Source of the DNA: Stichopus chloronotus
Lineage: Eukaryota > Echinodermata > Holothuroidea > Aspidochirotida > Stichopodidae
Direction of reading: 5' to 3'
Assembly (NCBI GenBank): GCA_021234535.1
Contig: CM037843.1
Span: 14,711,677 to 14,775,676 of the forward strand
DNA: 64,000 bases
Within the stretch, counting starts at the first letter, position 1; each line of letters opens with the position of its first letter. Below, one piece after another: positions 1 through 12,102 of this stretch. The notes under the pieces are model-generated. The model searched no databases. It worked only from the letters and a program-made list of their open reading frames with translations, and had not been told where the DNA came from. The position numbers were made by a program, and so were the translations under genes.

Positions 1-1110
1 GAAACGCAAGTCAAGTACGCCATAAAAAATAAAGATAAAGATCTCAAGTTGAAAATGATCAAAGGCAACCTACTTAAATTTGGCTCAAGAAGCTATTCCT
101 AGACATATATGAGGTGCAATCGTATTTACCTACACTTTGTTCACGAGGATATAAAAGTTGCGCAGCCAGAGTACCGTGTCGCAAAATGCCACACACTTTC
201 TCCGCAATTGCTCGCAAATTCCCGAATCTCGAAGTAAATAGTAAAAATGGCTGCGATGCAAAGTACTCTGTCTGTCGAATCATACTAGACAATGCAGGAA
301 AATGAAATAACACTAACAGACGCATCACTTGGCTTTGTCAGGAATGGACAAATTTTTCAGCAATTAACAATCTTCAATTAAAGAAAAGAATCCAAGCCAA
401 GAGCTACGGAAATCGTGCTTATTGACATATCAATCACACAAACCGAAAACTTTGAGAACTGTACACTAACCGTTGAAAATTAAAGAGCTTCACTGTTAGA
501 CACAATCACTTATACAACCAAAATGAATAATTGCTATACAGAAACATTTTAGGTAGTACGTTTTGCTACACCGAAATATTTTACTATTTCGAAAGTTTTT
601 TCAAAGTTACTCCCATTGATAAAGGAATCCTCTAAGACAGGCCGTGTTCATGTTTAATTTATTTTCAAAATGTACAAAAACCCAGAAGATGAATTCGAGA
701 AATTCCACAAGCCCTTCCTAAGTAAAAGGTATAAATTAAGATCCGGTAACACTCTCTAGCTGAACAGTTTAAACGAGGATGTCAAAGTTTTGATTTAAAC
801 TGACACACTAATCTATAAAGAAGTCTTAACAAGACACATAAAGAATAGAAAGAGCTATCTTGATTCTCCACAGTGATGACGTGGGTGCATCCTTCCTGAA
901 AGGCGGGGGGGGGGGGGGCGGTCCAAGTAGCTAATATCACACGATCACTTACATGATAATTTGGGCAAACTATCTTACCGCGGCACCACCATCAGTTAGT
1001 GCGGAGCGTACAAACATGATATACCATGGCATGTCAATTATCCTTGCTTGACATCTGCAGACTTGGCCTCCTTACATCATGGATATATATATATTCCAGT
1101 AGTAGCTCCA
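1..1110. other. Non-coding stretch, nothing recognised
   Basis: Short open frames on both strands show no family resemblance or splice-supported exon structure. The only distinct feature is a G homopolymer near 903-918. Confidence 0.5.
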
Positions 1111-1120
1111 TTTTTGCATA

Positions 1121-1546
1121 AAGGGTCACTTGAAAAATGGATATTCATTAGGCCTATCTGTTCATCGTATACACAATTATTTACGCCTATATCGTATTTA
1201 CATACACCTTTAAATGGTAATTTTGACCGGTATAAACACATGACAATACTTATAATTAGAATAAATAGTCAAGTTTCAAATCCAATATTTATCAACGGTG
1301 TCATTTTTTTTTAAATTTTTGACTGTTACTTGTACTGGTTGTGTGCATATGAATAAGTACCAATACGAAAAGTGTCTGGTCAGAATTTTCAAAACCAAAT
1401 TAAGTAGTCATTCATTACCACTTATTAACTTTCCATTGTATGTGAACATTGGAATCCTCTTAGTGAATTTGCCGTTAATATATGTTAAGGAAACCTGACA
1501 GGTTCAGTAAAATTTAGTGAAATTCACGAAACAACTCAATGAGCCT
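1121..1546. mobile_element. TTAA-type MITE (degenerate copy)
   Basis: The right end carries caactcaatgagcct, the same terminal sequence as the clearer copy at 22842-23204, and an internal stretch near 1365 (aaaagtgtctggtcagaatttt) also matches that copy. The left end (aagggtcacttg) is only loosely complementary to the right end, so the left boundary is approximate. No transposase is present; it is a non-autonomous DNA element. Confidence 0.4.
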
Positions 1547-2249
1547 TTTTGACATAGTTCCAGTCGTAATTTATTTTGGAACGCTCATGCTGCAGGGGTT
1601 AATTCCTTGCTTGTGATTTCGACCCATATTTAAAGTGAATGACCTACATATAAATAAACAGCAATTAAAATCAAACGCTTGAATAATAGGACCTTACACT
1701 TCAGAGAACAAAGGAATCCAATTTAAAGAGACAGTTGTCAAAATCAATCATATCACCTGGCTTCAGGGAGGCCCCCCATCATCAATCAGAGGGAAAAATG
1801 TCTCTCACTTTACCCGCATAGGCCTAGACCGACGCCTGAATTCTACGCCTACTGCTACAGGGTGAGCGTTAGATCGGGCCGCGTGCATCAGAGCTTCATT
1901 AGTGATAGTTCCGTGGTTGGTCAGCGCATGGCCACTTTTACAAGATCGCCGTCTAATGGAGGTAAACACTTTTAACCCAGTTCTCACCACAAAGTACCAA
2001 AGTACTGAGGGATTCTTATAGTGAAGTGTCAGCAGCACACTGCACGTACGGCTGGTACTGTTACCAAATTGATCCAGTTCTCTTTTCCAGCTGTCTCCAT
2101 GCATCAGGGTTGTGATAATTTGATAAAGACGCTGACATGCCCTCGGGAATCATAATGGATTGTAACTGAGGATCTGGTGCACACAATGTTTGGAACATTT
2201 AAGCGTGACCTGATTTTAATCATGGAGATATGGACTAGCAACTATTTGG

Positions 2250-2354
<105 letters not shown>

Positions 2355-5300
2355 AGTTCATCAATACGACTTCAGTAGTATAGCCATTTACTTTGATACC
2401 AAGGACCAGTTATACCTGTCTTTGTATGCCACACGCGCCATGGTAATGTAGGTGCGCTCAATTGACTGTTTTTGTGAATGGCATGTTAAGTGCCATACTA
2501 TGACGTCATGTTGTAAGGACTAAATCCGGTTTTCAATGAAGACATGTACTAAGCTGCATGTATGCTTTCTTCGTACAATGCGGCTAAATGCCGCATTGAC
2601 CTAGTTTCTTCAACATAATTTGGTAGATTGGAGGGAATCGGGGGGAGGGTAGGGAGTTGCAAACGTGAGGATTGTTTTTGCTGTAAAGATTTCCATAAAT
2701 AGCTGTATAAATGTGTCAAGGTCTTAGAACGTCTCAGGGGATTGACATAGCATTGAACTGACAAACAATAAAAGATCATGTTTAATTTTTTTACAGGGTT
2801 TTATCAAAGGGGTATGCCAATGAATAATGACATACTATGTCACTAATTAAAGTCAGAAATAAGTTACGCAGACATGGGACTCACATATACAATATCATTG
2901 CGACAGCTGTTAATGTAAAAATGCATAAGTATAGACATCCGACCCCAAAGGAAACCGCAAACACGGGACACATTCATAGCAACATGGAAGTGATTGATAA
3001 AATGTTATGTCGCATTAAGTTGAAAGAAAAGTGAGTTTAGGTTTAGTAATCTTGAAAGTAGCCAAGTTGAAGTGACTATGCAATGACATGGACAGTAATG
3101 GACAATTGTAGCAAAGATAAACTGGTAATTAAGGAAGACTAATAAAGTGGTAACGACAAGAACTCGTTATTTTAAAAATATGCTACAATTCACACTCATT
3201 GAATTTTGAGTTCACAATGGTTTCAGTGACTTGAAGATGAATGAATATCTTCACTACTGAGAACAAAAACAAAAGAACCGTTAAGCTTCAAACAAAGGTT
3301 GTTTCTTCTCTTGGATTCGGCCTGTTTATCGGGCCTCTATGCAGCCTTTTCAGTAGGGGGTTCGATTTTGCCACAAGTGGAACATTTTACCCAACAATTA
3401 TGACCAACAAATTAAAAATCATGATATACAGGCCATCTGTCATAGGCGGAGCGGAGCTCCAGATCTTGCGGGGGGGGGGGGGGGGAGCTTCGGACCAGCT
3501 TATCGCCCCCTGATAAGAAAGCTTTGCAATAATGCCTTAGCAGTACCTGTGAGTTTATAGGTATAAGCCTGCACACTGGTGTGTTTAGTGGTGTCGTTTG
3601 TGCATGTTTCCTGGGAAGGGGGCCAGGCTCAATAGCATCATGCCTGCCTTAAATTTCGGGAGACTGTCTAAGCCGAGCGCCACCATTTTTGGTGCGGAGC
3701 GTAACCAGACAAACAAATTTAATGAATATACCCCTAGATCACCGATCTGATGTAATGGAACTATGACTGACCGCCGTCCTGGGGGGGGGGGGGGAGGCTA
3801 AGGGAAGGAGGAAAAACTTTTGCTTATATAGGGTAGATTGGATGCAAAATGGTGATACACTTGATGCTAGATTTAAACTGGATGTATCTCCAGAAATTCC
3901 TACTTTTTTAAGTAATGATATCATTTTTTCATTCAATCATTTTGCTTGGTGAAATATTGATTTTTAGACCTTATCTGAGTAGACCTAATTCTGAATGGCA
4001 ATCATGATAAAACGGTGCACAGTTTCGAAGATATTGGTATGCTATTTCCCCACTTCTGTCCCCTCTCTCACAGCAAAATAATGTCGGAAAGGTCTTGATC
4101 CAATAGCTTGGATCGTCAAGCGCAAGTATCGGCCGACACATATATACGGTACCACCTTAAAACCAGTAAACCCTACAGAGACGTACCGACCTGGCCAGCA
4201 ATATATATCCGCACAGTTGATGACTTCCGAGTAAACTGAATGGTGTTGAAGTAGCTTTTCCTGGTGTGCATTCTTCTCTTTTGTCGACAATCGTAATGAA
4301 AAACAGATTTTATCATCTATATGTAGTTTTTCTGTTAGGTGTACTTCACTTTTAAGTTCATGTCACAAAAAAAGTGGCCACGAGGGTATCATACTGTGAT
4401 CATAGCTTGATGGTTGAATATTCCCTTCTTACACTGCACTGAGCTTAATAACACGCTCGTGTACAAATTCAACCTAAGTACTGAGGCGGGGGGGGGGGGG
4501 GGGGGAGGGGATTTCAACGGAAATCAAATCAAGCATGCTTCAGAAATCTAGTGAAATATGTTGCACGAAAATACGAATTACGCATGAAATGTCTCACAAT
4601 TTTTTATCCTAGAAAAGATTGTGAGAAATGGGGTAAAGGATATTACTTTCCAAAGTTTCCCAATTTCTCTTTCTTTTTCCGGGCCGCAAGTCCCCCCCAA
4701 CTTCCCCAGTGACTACACCAGTGTTAACTCCCCCCTCTTTACAGTCACGCCTACATTGGGTATGTTGCTTAATTCTGCGAGTTTTATAACCGGCAGGTCA
4801 TTTTGGAGGGAACATGATGGGTAAACAGCCCTCGTTTGCTCTTCAGTACAAGAAATAGTTCATAGTGCAACGAATTTTGAAGACTTGCAGTTGCTACTAG
4901 AAAAAAAGTTTGGGTGTTTGCGACTAACAAAATATCTTAATGGGATAACGTTATCTTCAAACCTAATATGAAATAAACAACGCAAGAGGTAGGTATGCCG
5001 CATGTAAGTTAATTCGATAGCTGCACAGTGCGGAGACAGTAACCTCTTGTGGACATATAGTTGCCGATAAAAGCGTGTACGTTTTCCTGCTGGCTTATAA
5101 ATAAAAGAAGTAAATAAATTTCGATTTATATACACCTGCGCCTCCTCCTGATAATATCTTTTAATGTACATCATATATACAAACATAGGCACGTCTCCCT
5201 ATACGTGTCCATGATGTACCTGGATCGTAAACATTCATCGATTCAATTTGCTTTATCATGAACATTAAAATGGCGGTCATAAACCTGAAGTACATACATG

Positions 5301-5748
5301 AGATAACATAAAATCCCGTCTGACATTTAAAGGTAATTTATCAAGAAGATAATAAAAGTCACACTATCAATGTCACGACAGTCTTATACTGTTTCTTGTT
5401 TTTGAAGTTTGCGTTACGACATGTCGTATCAAAAGGAGGGGTCGAACTCCCTATTGCCCATCTCAAATTATACGAGCATCATAAATGCTATATATAGCAA
5501 CCTCCTACCAACCAACCAACCCACCCCCCCCCCCCAACACACACACACACAGACACACCATTTTCATTCTCACACGATCTCTCTGGCAGCAGTTTGTATA
5601 GCAGAAGGAGAGAGAAAGGGAAAAACCGCTGGGAGTTTATCAACAAGGCCATATCAGCTTTCGTCCACGATGTTGATTTATTTAGGAGGGTACACTTGAA
5701 TGTTGAGTATACATTAATGTATCTTATCCTTGATACTTCCATTAGCTT

Positions 5749-6130
5749 TCAATTTAAAAATCGGTTATAAATTATCTCAAACCAAAAAGCGTTCCCTTGT
5801 ATTTGGTCATAATGTTGTCGCAAATATCCCCCTCCTCCACCGGCACATTCACCAAATGATAGGTCTTTGTTGTTGTGTATCGTAAATATTGGCATTGATT
5901 TAACTAATTCAGCTGATAAAGTTAATACATTATATTCAGTGAAGTAGACGGTGTATATGATGTAGGAGGTTGAACTACTAAATGAGTTAGGTACTGAATT
6001 TGTTCCTATAGGTGTTAAAGTTGCCATCCAACGAGTAATAATGCACCCTGTCACACTTTCAATACCTCGTCCCACATTGGAATTCTCAATCTGAACAACG
6101 TTTTCAATTTTGGGGATTGGTTCATCTCAT
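5749..6130 (-). CDS. Unassigned open frame
   Basis: Open for about 126 codons on the minus strand without a stop. The translation is hydrophilic, Ser/Thr/Asn-rich, and contains a five-glycine run. No family is recognised. A second co-oriented frame lies 270 bases upstream (6402-6629). The two could be exons of one gene, parts of an old mobile element, or chance. No convincing splice sites were seen between them. Confidence 0.12.
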
Positions 6131-6401
6131 ACATAGAAAAGTACTTATCAAATCAGTATAATTGACATGCAAATTACTTATGATTCACGCGATGATGTAG
6201 TCACAGAGCCACACGCCACACGGAACTAGTCATATGTTATACTGCTAAGTGATATATGAAAACAAAAAAAGTGAAAAAAAAAGAGTAAAAATGAATTATG
6301 CAAGAGGTTTGAGTCCATCTTGATAAAAAAATATTTATAAATGATGCGAATTCTTGTGCAGTGTTTGCGTCAGGAAGACACTGCTTTAAGTTCTCTTATA
6401 G

Positions 6402-6629
6402 TTACAAAATCCGTCTGAAATTCTGACAGTTTAAAACAAAGATGTTTTCGTCTCCTCCAATTTGATTAGAATAATTTGATTTGAATGAACTGTCGAACGT
6501 TGCATAAAAATCATAATTGTTTCGTGGATAAAGGGGTATAAATTGGTCTATGGTAAGATTAAACCCGCCAAAGCAAACTCTTGCATCTTTTATAATCAAC
6601 GTGAAAGCAACTTTCATTTGACTTTTGTC
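6402..6629 (-). CDS. Unassigned open frame
   Basis: About 75 codons on the minus strand, rich in aromatic and Asn residues with alternating hydrophobic positions, as in beta-strand proteins. The first in-frame Met is at about 6617. No family is recognised. It is listed because composition and length stand out from neighbouring shadow frames and because of the co-oriented frame at 5749-6130. Confidence 0.12.
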   Translation of the reverse strand, partial: DKSQMKVAFTLIIKDARVCFGGFNLTIDQFIPLYPRNNYDFYATFDSSFKSNYSNQIGGDENIFVLNCQNFRRIL

Positions 6630-9600
6630 TCAGCGGCGGTTCATTTATTGATTCATTTATGAATCTATCAAGTAAATTACAGTGATCGTTTGCGTGGGTG
6701 ATTCGATCTGTAATTCAGTGAATAACGATAGAACCATGAATGTTTCCGTTGAAATTTACGGAGAGAGATGTACCACAAACATGTTTAACAAAAAATTACA
6801 AAAAAAAAGTTTAATGTCTTCACCTAAGGAGAGGTTACTGCACAATGATTCCAATCACGTTGTAAAATCACAAAATCAAGACAAAATTGCCCGTTTTAAG
6901 AATTGTCCGTTTTTAAGATAATAGAAAAAACGGACATTAAAGATGAAGAGAGACCTACGTTTGGTTGAGTATTTGAAGAAAATGGAAAGATGTGTGTGCA
7001 ACATTTCAAAGAATAATATTTACACAGAAAAATGCATAATTTAAAAAAAAAAAGATTAAAAAAGGGAGTGGGGCTGCAAAAGTTTTCTTCAAAATCGGAC
7101 GTCAAATTTGCCCCATCTGTGAAAGAATTCTGAATTGACACGTAAGGAAACATTTTACTGTTTTAATAAAGCAATACTCAAACAGCATTCCGCTGTCAGG
7201 GAACGAAAGGGCACAATTTTCAAGCACAGTTCCATGACGGACCATCAGATCTCAACGGTGTTACTGCAGTTTAAAATTAATTTTGCATCTAAATTATTGA
7301 ATTTCAGAGGATGCTTTTTCGATGATGTAGAACAAAACAGAAAATGAGATTAACAAAATTTATTAGAAACGAAATCCGTTGTGCCACACATCGTTGTTTT
7401 TTTTATATTCTTTATAAGAGCTAAGCAATATAACTGTAGAAATCGTATTGTATGGATCTATAAATTTTATTGGGTGAGCATTCTAAATCGTAAATCATCA
7501 TCATTTCTTGTTTTAGATTTATATTATTTTCATAATATAGTTTTCCTTTTTAAAGAGATTTCAGACGGCAACTCTGTCCCAGATTTTTCTTCACAGAGCT
7601 GCATAAGCGTGTGAGCAATCTTATACACAACGCATGCAGAAAGGCTCATGTCCTTTTTCATCCTTCTTTATTTAATGATTGTCAATAACCTTGTTTCAGA
7701 TTGTAATTAATAGCATTGTGTCACATTATGCATAACATTGTGAAAATAATACCCCGCTGAATGAAAATGGGTGAAAAAAAACATAGTTACATAGAAATGG
7801 CATATAGAACGATAAAACTTGAAATATGAGGGTTTCAACGGTTTGCTCCCCCCCCCCCCCCAAAAAAAAAACAATTCAGGGATCACGTCATTCGTTCTCT
7901 TAAGCCAACACGGCAACTTTGCAAACTGACTGAAAAATACTCTGTAGGCTTTACCGTCCCTTCAGATATTACAGACAACCTATCACAAGAGAAATAGCAA
8001 AATGTAAAAATAAATAATAAAATAAATAAATAAATAAAGGAATAACTAAAAGGAAAACAAAAAAGAAAAAGAAAAACAAAAGGGGAAAACAAACAAGAGT
8101 ACAAGACGAGTACTCTCCAGTAAAACGACAGTAAAATGTTGAAATTAGAGTAAAAACTTACTGAACGATAGCTCTGCCTACCAGTGGTTCTTCTTCGTTG
8201 CTTTGGTCGGACATTATCTCGGTGGAACGCATACACTAAATGACTGAAATAAAAAAGACAGGTAAATTTGGTCTGTAAAGGTTTGTTAAAAGAAATATAG
8301 GCCAAGACGTAATATTGTTATTCTTGTGATGCATTCGAGAGGTACGCGATCAACGAATGAAGTCCTAGGCAAACCTGTCTCAAAATGAGCTTTTAATCTC
8401 ATTCGCCGGATCGGATACCGTACATCTGAGGACCGAAATACCACAACCTCGGGAGGACGGCGGTGACGTAAAAAAAAAAAAAGTGGAACTATGATATGAT
8501 GAGGTTTAATTACCCCTAACGGAAATGGTAGTGTCTTGGCGATATGTATCTAATTGGCTACAAGCTGAGTTAATTACGTGAAAGGGTGAGCTCTTCCATT
8601 ACTCCCAGTTGGAGACTCGTGACCAGAATTGAAAGTCTACCTTTAAACCAAATAAACGTATTACCTACACCACTATGCAAAGAACCCGCCTTTTTCTATA
8701 CCGAGAGAGCTGCTTGGTGTTTTATTACATTATGTTATGCGTAACATACTAGGATAAAATGAAAAAAAAAACAGGAATTTAAGAAAAAAAAAGTCGTTGG
8801 CGTAGGCCTATGTAGGTTTTTCCTTATTTTCATACTTAGTCTTAAATTAATACTTTTCACATTCCAGATGGTTCAAGGCCTGAGCAATGATGCACTTTTC
8901 GTTATCCTCTGAATCAGTGATAGACTAAATGAAGTCTGCATTTCCAAGGCAGTGCCAATTGGTGAACTTACACAACAAATGTTGGTAGTGGAGTAAATTC
9001 AGGGCACAGAGAGGAAGAATTGCCACGGAGCAAAGGTGTTGGGAGGTGGTGGGAGGGATGCGGAACTGAAATACGAGCACGCGATCTCACGTTCAAAGAG
9101 TAATAGTGAACTAAAGTAACGTTTGCAAGAGTGTTGTCACCGGACAGACTGACTTCATATGAGACATAAGTAAGACGAATAATCATCTAATTCTAAGCTG
9201 CATAGGCCTGCACCAAAGTTTAGTTAGAATGCATCAGTATAATTTCGTGTAAACAATACCTTTTTATGATTCAGTGAATTAAGTCCCTCGTTCTACATGC
9301 GTCAGAGCGGTGATTATTGAAAGTATTGGTTTTTTATACTTTCCTTTTTTATTTGCTCTTGAAAGCTTAAATTGTAATGGAATTTATTATTTGTTTTTAG
9401 TCTCGTCTTTGACGTTTGTAGCTATAGGGATGTGACCAAAGGAGGTTGGTATTCTATGATGAAAGGGTAATACAAGTGGCACCATTTTTCATAAATTTGC
9501 AATTGTGCCTTCTTTTTTTTGTTGGCAAGAGGAACACTTGGTAAGTGGAATGTTTTTAATTAGAAATTTCGTCATCGATGCAAGGCCAGAACTCAAATCC

Positions 9601-10079
9601 TACATGGGATGGGGGTAGGGGGATGGATTGGAGGAAGAGAGGAGCCGTGTTTAATGGTTCCTGGGAGAGAGGTTATCTCAAAGATTACCAACATCAAAAT
9701 AAACATACGGCAATGTATTGTCTGAAAAAAAAAACCCTTAAACGTCATAAGATATCGAGTTCTAACCAGTTTCTTACCATTTTGTTTCACACCGGTCACA
9801 ACGGTCACTCCCCCCCCCCCCATTTTTCTCCTGCCAAACGTTTGATACCCCAAGTGGACCATTGTATCATTTACACAAAGCATCTGTCTGTTCTCCTGGT
9901 GAGTTATAAACCAAGTCCTGAATTCTTCACTATAGGACCAGCCGGGTTCCTCTAACACTATCTTTAACAATGACTTCAGTCTCACATCCATTTCCGTGTG
10001 GTTAGAAAATTTGCATGCGTCGAGAATGCTTCCTTTTTGTTTATATAGCTCAGTCGCTTTTAGAGATGTTGAGGAATAT

Positions 10080-10115
<36 letters not shown>

Positions 10116-10116
10116 T
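10080..10116. repeat. (AT)n microsatellite beside Penelope-like relic
   Basis: An interrupted AT dinucleotide run of about 37 bases. It sits on the 3' side of the minus-strand Penelope-like relic, a common position for simple repeats at retroelement ends. Confidence 0.85.
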
Positions 10117-10249
10117 GCAAGTGTTTTGCGTACCCGTTACAGAGTGCTCAATACTTGGTGAGAGTAGAGCTGGTCTATAACAAATAACAATGTGGGATTA
10201 CGTTAAGTCAATACCCACAGGTTTCGTGCTTACTCTAAGGCACTCTTCA

Positions 10250-11085
10250 GGTCAGGACAGAATCAGCTTGCGCAGTGTGAATTCCGTTGAGCGAGTTGGT
10301 TTTATGCTTGACTGGTTTTCCACAATACGGGGGGGGGGGGGGGGGTGTCGACAAGCGCATTTCATTTGTTTAGTAGGCGGTTGCCCTTGAAAGTCACGAT
10401 ACGTATTTTTCCTTCTCTGCACAGGTTGCATTTCCCAGAGTCTACGGGGTTTTTTTTTGGGGGGGTGGCTATGATTTTCCAACAAATGGAGTAGTTGGTG
10501 TTCTGGCGTTTTAGCTGCCAAATGTACTTAGACAACTCTGCTTCCGTTTCGCACTTACTGTGTTTGAGGGATTTCGTGTGGTTGGTGCGCCGGGTTTTGA
10601 ATGTTCCCCCTGTCATCCCTATGTATGATGCGGTGCTGATGTCGGCTTGTTAGACCATATTTGAGGTCAGTCAGTTGCCGTTGACTGGGCACTCGGCCTT
10701 GACCCTGCTGCTGCATCCACTTACTGCCGGTGCTGGTGTATGGGTGACTACCACGTATGATTTTCTTGTTGTGTGACTATATGATGGACCTGATGTTTGG
10801 GAGGCAGCTGTAGCTTACCTTGGCACACTGTGTTTCTGTTGAAAATTTTGTGTAACGGGTTGCTGGGTGGGAAGTGTTTGTCTATAAGGCGCAGGAATGT
10901 TTTGGCGATGTTTGTGGGTACGGTTTTACAGAAAGGGGGGGGGGGGGGCGTTGAGCCAGATGATTTGTCGCTTGCGCTTTCTCTTTTGTTCTTGTCTTGG
11001 GGGGTAGGGGTGTACTTTAACGTGTTAGGGAACCCTCTACCCCCCAAGACAAGAACTGGAAGATGCTGGGAAAGTATCAAATGTC
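10250..11085 (-). pseudogene. Penelope-like element 3' part with GIY-YIG endonuclease remains
   Basis: Minus-strand frames, broken by frameshifts and stops, give the C-terminal part of a Penelope-like retroelement ORF. About 10960 to 10830 reads IWLNAP, then a proline run, [20 protein letters not shown] and [16 protein letters not shown], the linker typical of these elements. A decayed Cys-rich section follows. From about 10616 to 10360 comes TGGTFKTR, NHTKSLKH, ELSKYIWQLKR and CNLCREGK, which resembles the GIY-YIG-type endonuclease end. The reverse transcriptase upstream is missing, so this is a 5'-truncated dead copy. A poly-C/G expansion near 10937 lies inside the frame and creates the proline run. 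Naming as Penelope-like rests on recalled family consensus. Confidence 0.7.
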
Positions 11086-11579
11086 TGCAATTTGTTCATT
11101 AATGAGAAAAACATCAATCACTCTGTGGAAACCTGGTAATAAATTGGGCTGCTTTTTATCTAGCATATTTCTACAAATTAAGTCCCGTTCGGCCTTAAGG
11201 AAATCTTAAAATCTTAGTGTCTCTTACCTTGCATGTAGTATCTGAGTTAGCACCACCATCGATAGACGCGTAAAAAACTAGAGGCTGAAAACGCCTCCCA
11301 GATCACCAGTAATCATGACAGTTTGAACCTTTTTTTAGTTTATTTTACCCCTCACATCCAGATAAATATAGATTGAACTGCGTTTCAAATTTAATTTATT
11401 TATGGGTCAAAATATGATTGGGGAAACGTTCCCCCATGTTGCTTCCCTCTCGGTGGCCGCTCACCGCCAAACAAATCTTGCTGTAATAAGTTTTCAGTTC
11501 TCATTTTGAATAAATATGTAATTGGGGATACGTGTCCCCATCCCCTCCGTGGTGACTCCACTGACGATCGGCACATGAC

Positions 11580-11850
11580 AGGGAATAGGACTCTGATTGG
11601 AAGAAACTGTCGTATGTTGAATTAAATTGATTTATGTTGATTTAATCTTACATATGGCAGTTTCTTCCGATCAACTTTTTTAATATGTGTCATGTGTAAA
11701 TGTAAACCAATGAAATGACTTGAAACTGTCATATGTAGAAGAAATTGGCATGTGTTGATTTCTTGGAGATATGACGATTTCACCCAATCAGATTGCGAGA
11801 AACTAACATATGGCGATTTAATTCAACATATGTCAATTTCTAGACTTATG
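11580..11850. repeat. Palindromic AT-rich repeat cluster upstream of the MTLN-like gene
   Basis: An inverted pair, attggaagaaactg at 11596-11609 and cagtttcttccgat at 11658-11671, brackets an AT-rich loop. Related words (catatggcgattt, catatgtcaattt, gttgaattaaat) recur to about 11840. This looks like one or two overlapping palindromic MITEs. The cluster ends about 80 bases before the ATG of the microprotein gene, so it may overlap that gene's promoter or 5' UTR. Confidence 0.5.
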
Positions 11851-11925
11851 CACGCTAGGCGCACCATAGCCACCTGCCGGATATAGCTATTTTAGTTGAC
11901 ACAAATATGGTCAAAGGTACCCGTC

Positions 11926-12102
11926 ATGGCCGAGATCCAACTTTCTAGAAGGTCGTTTGTTTTCACGCTTTCAGTTGCTTTTCTTCTTGGGACAACATTT
12001 GGATACAAAGTTAACTCTTGGTATAGACGGTATCTCCAGAAGCGGAGGGATACATACAAGAAGAAAGCTACCGATATTCAAAATCGTATTGAATTACAGT
12101 AG
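11926..12102 (+). CDS. MTLN: Mitoregulin-like mitochondrial microprotein
   Basis: A single-exon ORF of 58 codons. It begins MAEIQLSRR, has one predicted membrane helix at residues 11-29 (FVFTLSVAFLLGTTFGYKV), then a strongly basic amphipathic tail (RRYLQKRRDTYKKK) ending in IQNRIELQ. Human mitoregulin (56 aa, MTLN/LINC00116) starts MADVSER, has a helix in the same place, then RRYLDWRKRR and ends KKLDLA; the RRYL-to-end part aligns without gaps. Mitoregulin is an inner-membrane microprotein known to bind the trifunctional protein and support beta-oxidation and respiratory complexes; that role here is inferred from similarity. The second in-frame ATG was chosen as start over one 30 bases upstream because it gives the MA-E/D N terminus and a good Kozak context (gtcATGg). 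Confidence 0.75.
   Translation: MAEIQLSRRSFVFTLSVAFLLGTTFGYKVNSWYRRYLQKRRDTYKKKATDIQNRIELQ

Larger units (their letters stand above)
2360..10060. other. Intergenic stretch without recognised gene
   Basis: AT-rich DNA with several G/C homopolymers (near 3470, 3781, 4487, 5523, 7850, 9810), a short CA tract (about 5538-5555) and a poly-A/AAAT low-complexity block (about 8010-8100). Two minus-strand open frames, at 5749-6130 and 6402-6629, are the only ones with coding-like composition and are listed separately. A short degenerate sequence (caccaccatc..gtgcggagcgta) occurs near 985 and again near 3680, suggesting one more dispersed repeat. Confidence 0.5.

Noticed and set aside
7883..8305. 140-codon minus-strand frame rich in Phe, Leu and Tyr
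   Set aside because: Antisense of an A-rich low-complexity block (aaataaataaa, aaaagaaaaag), so hydrophobic runs are expected by chance.
10797..11102. Plus-strand frame opposite the Penelope-like relic
   Set aside because: Antisense shadow; only the minus-strand translation shows family motifs.
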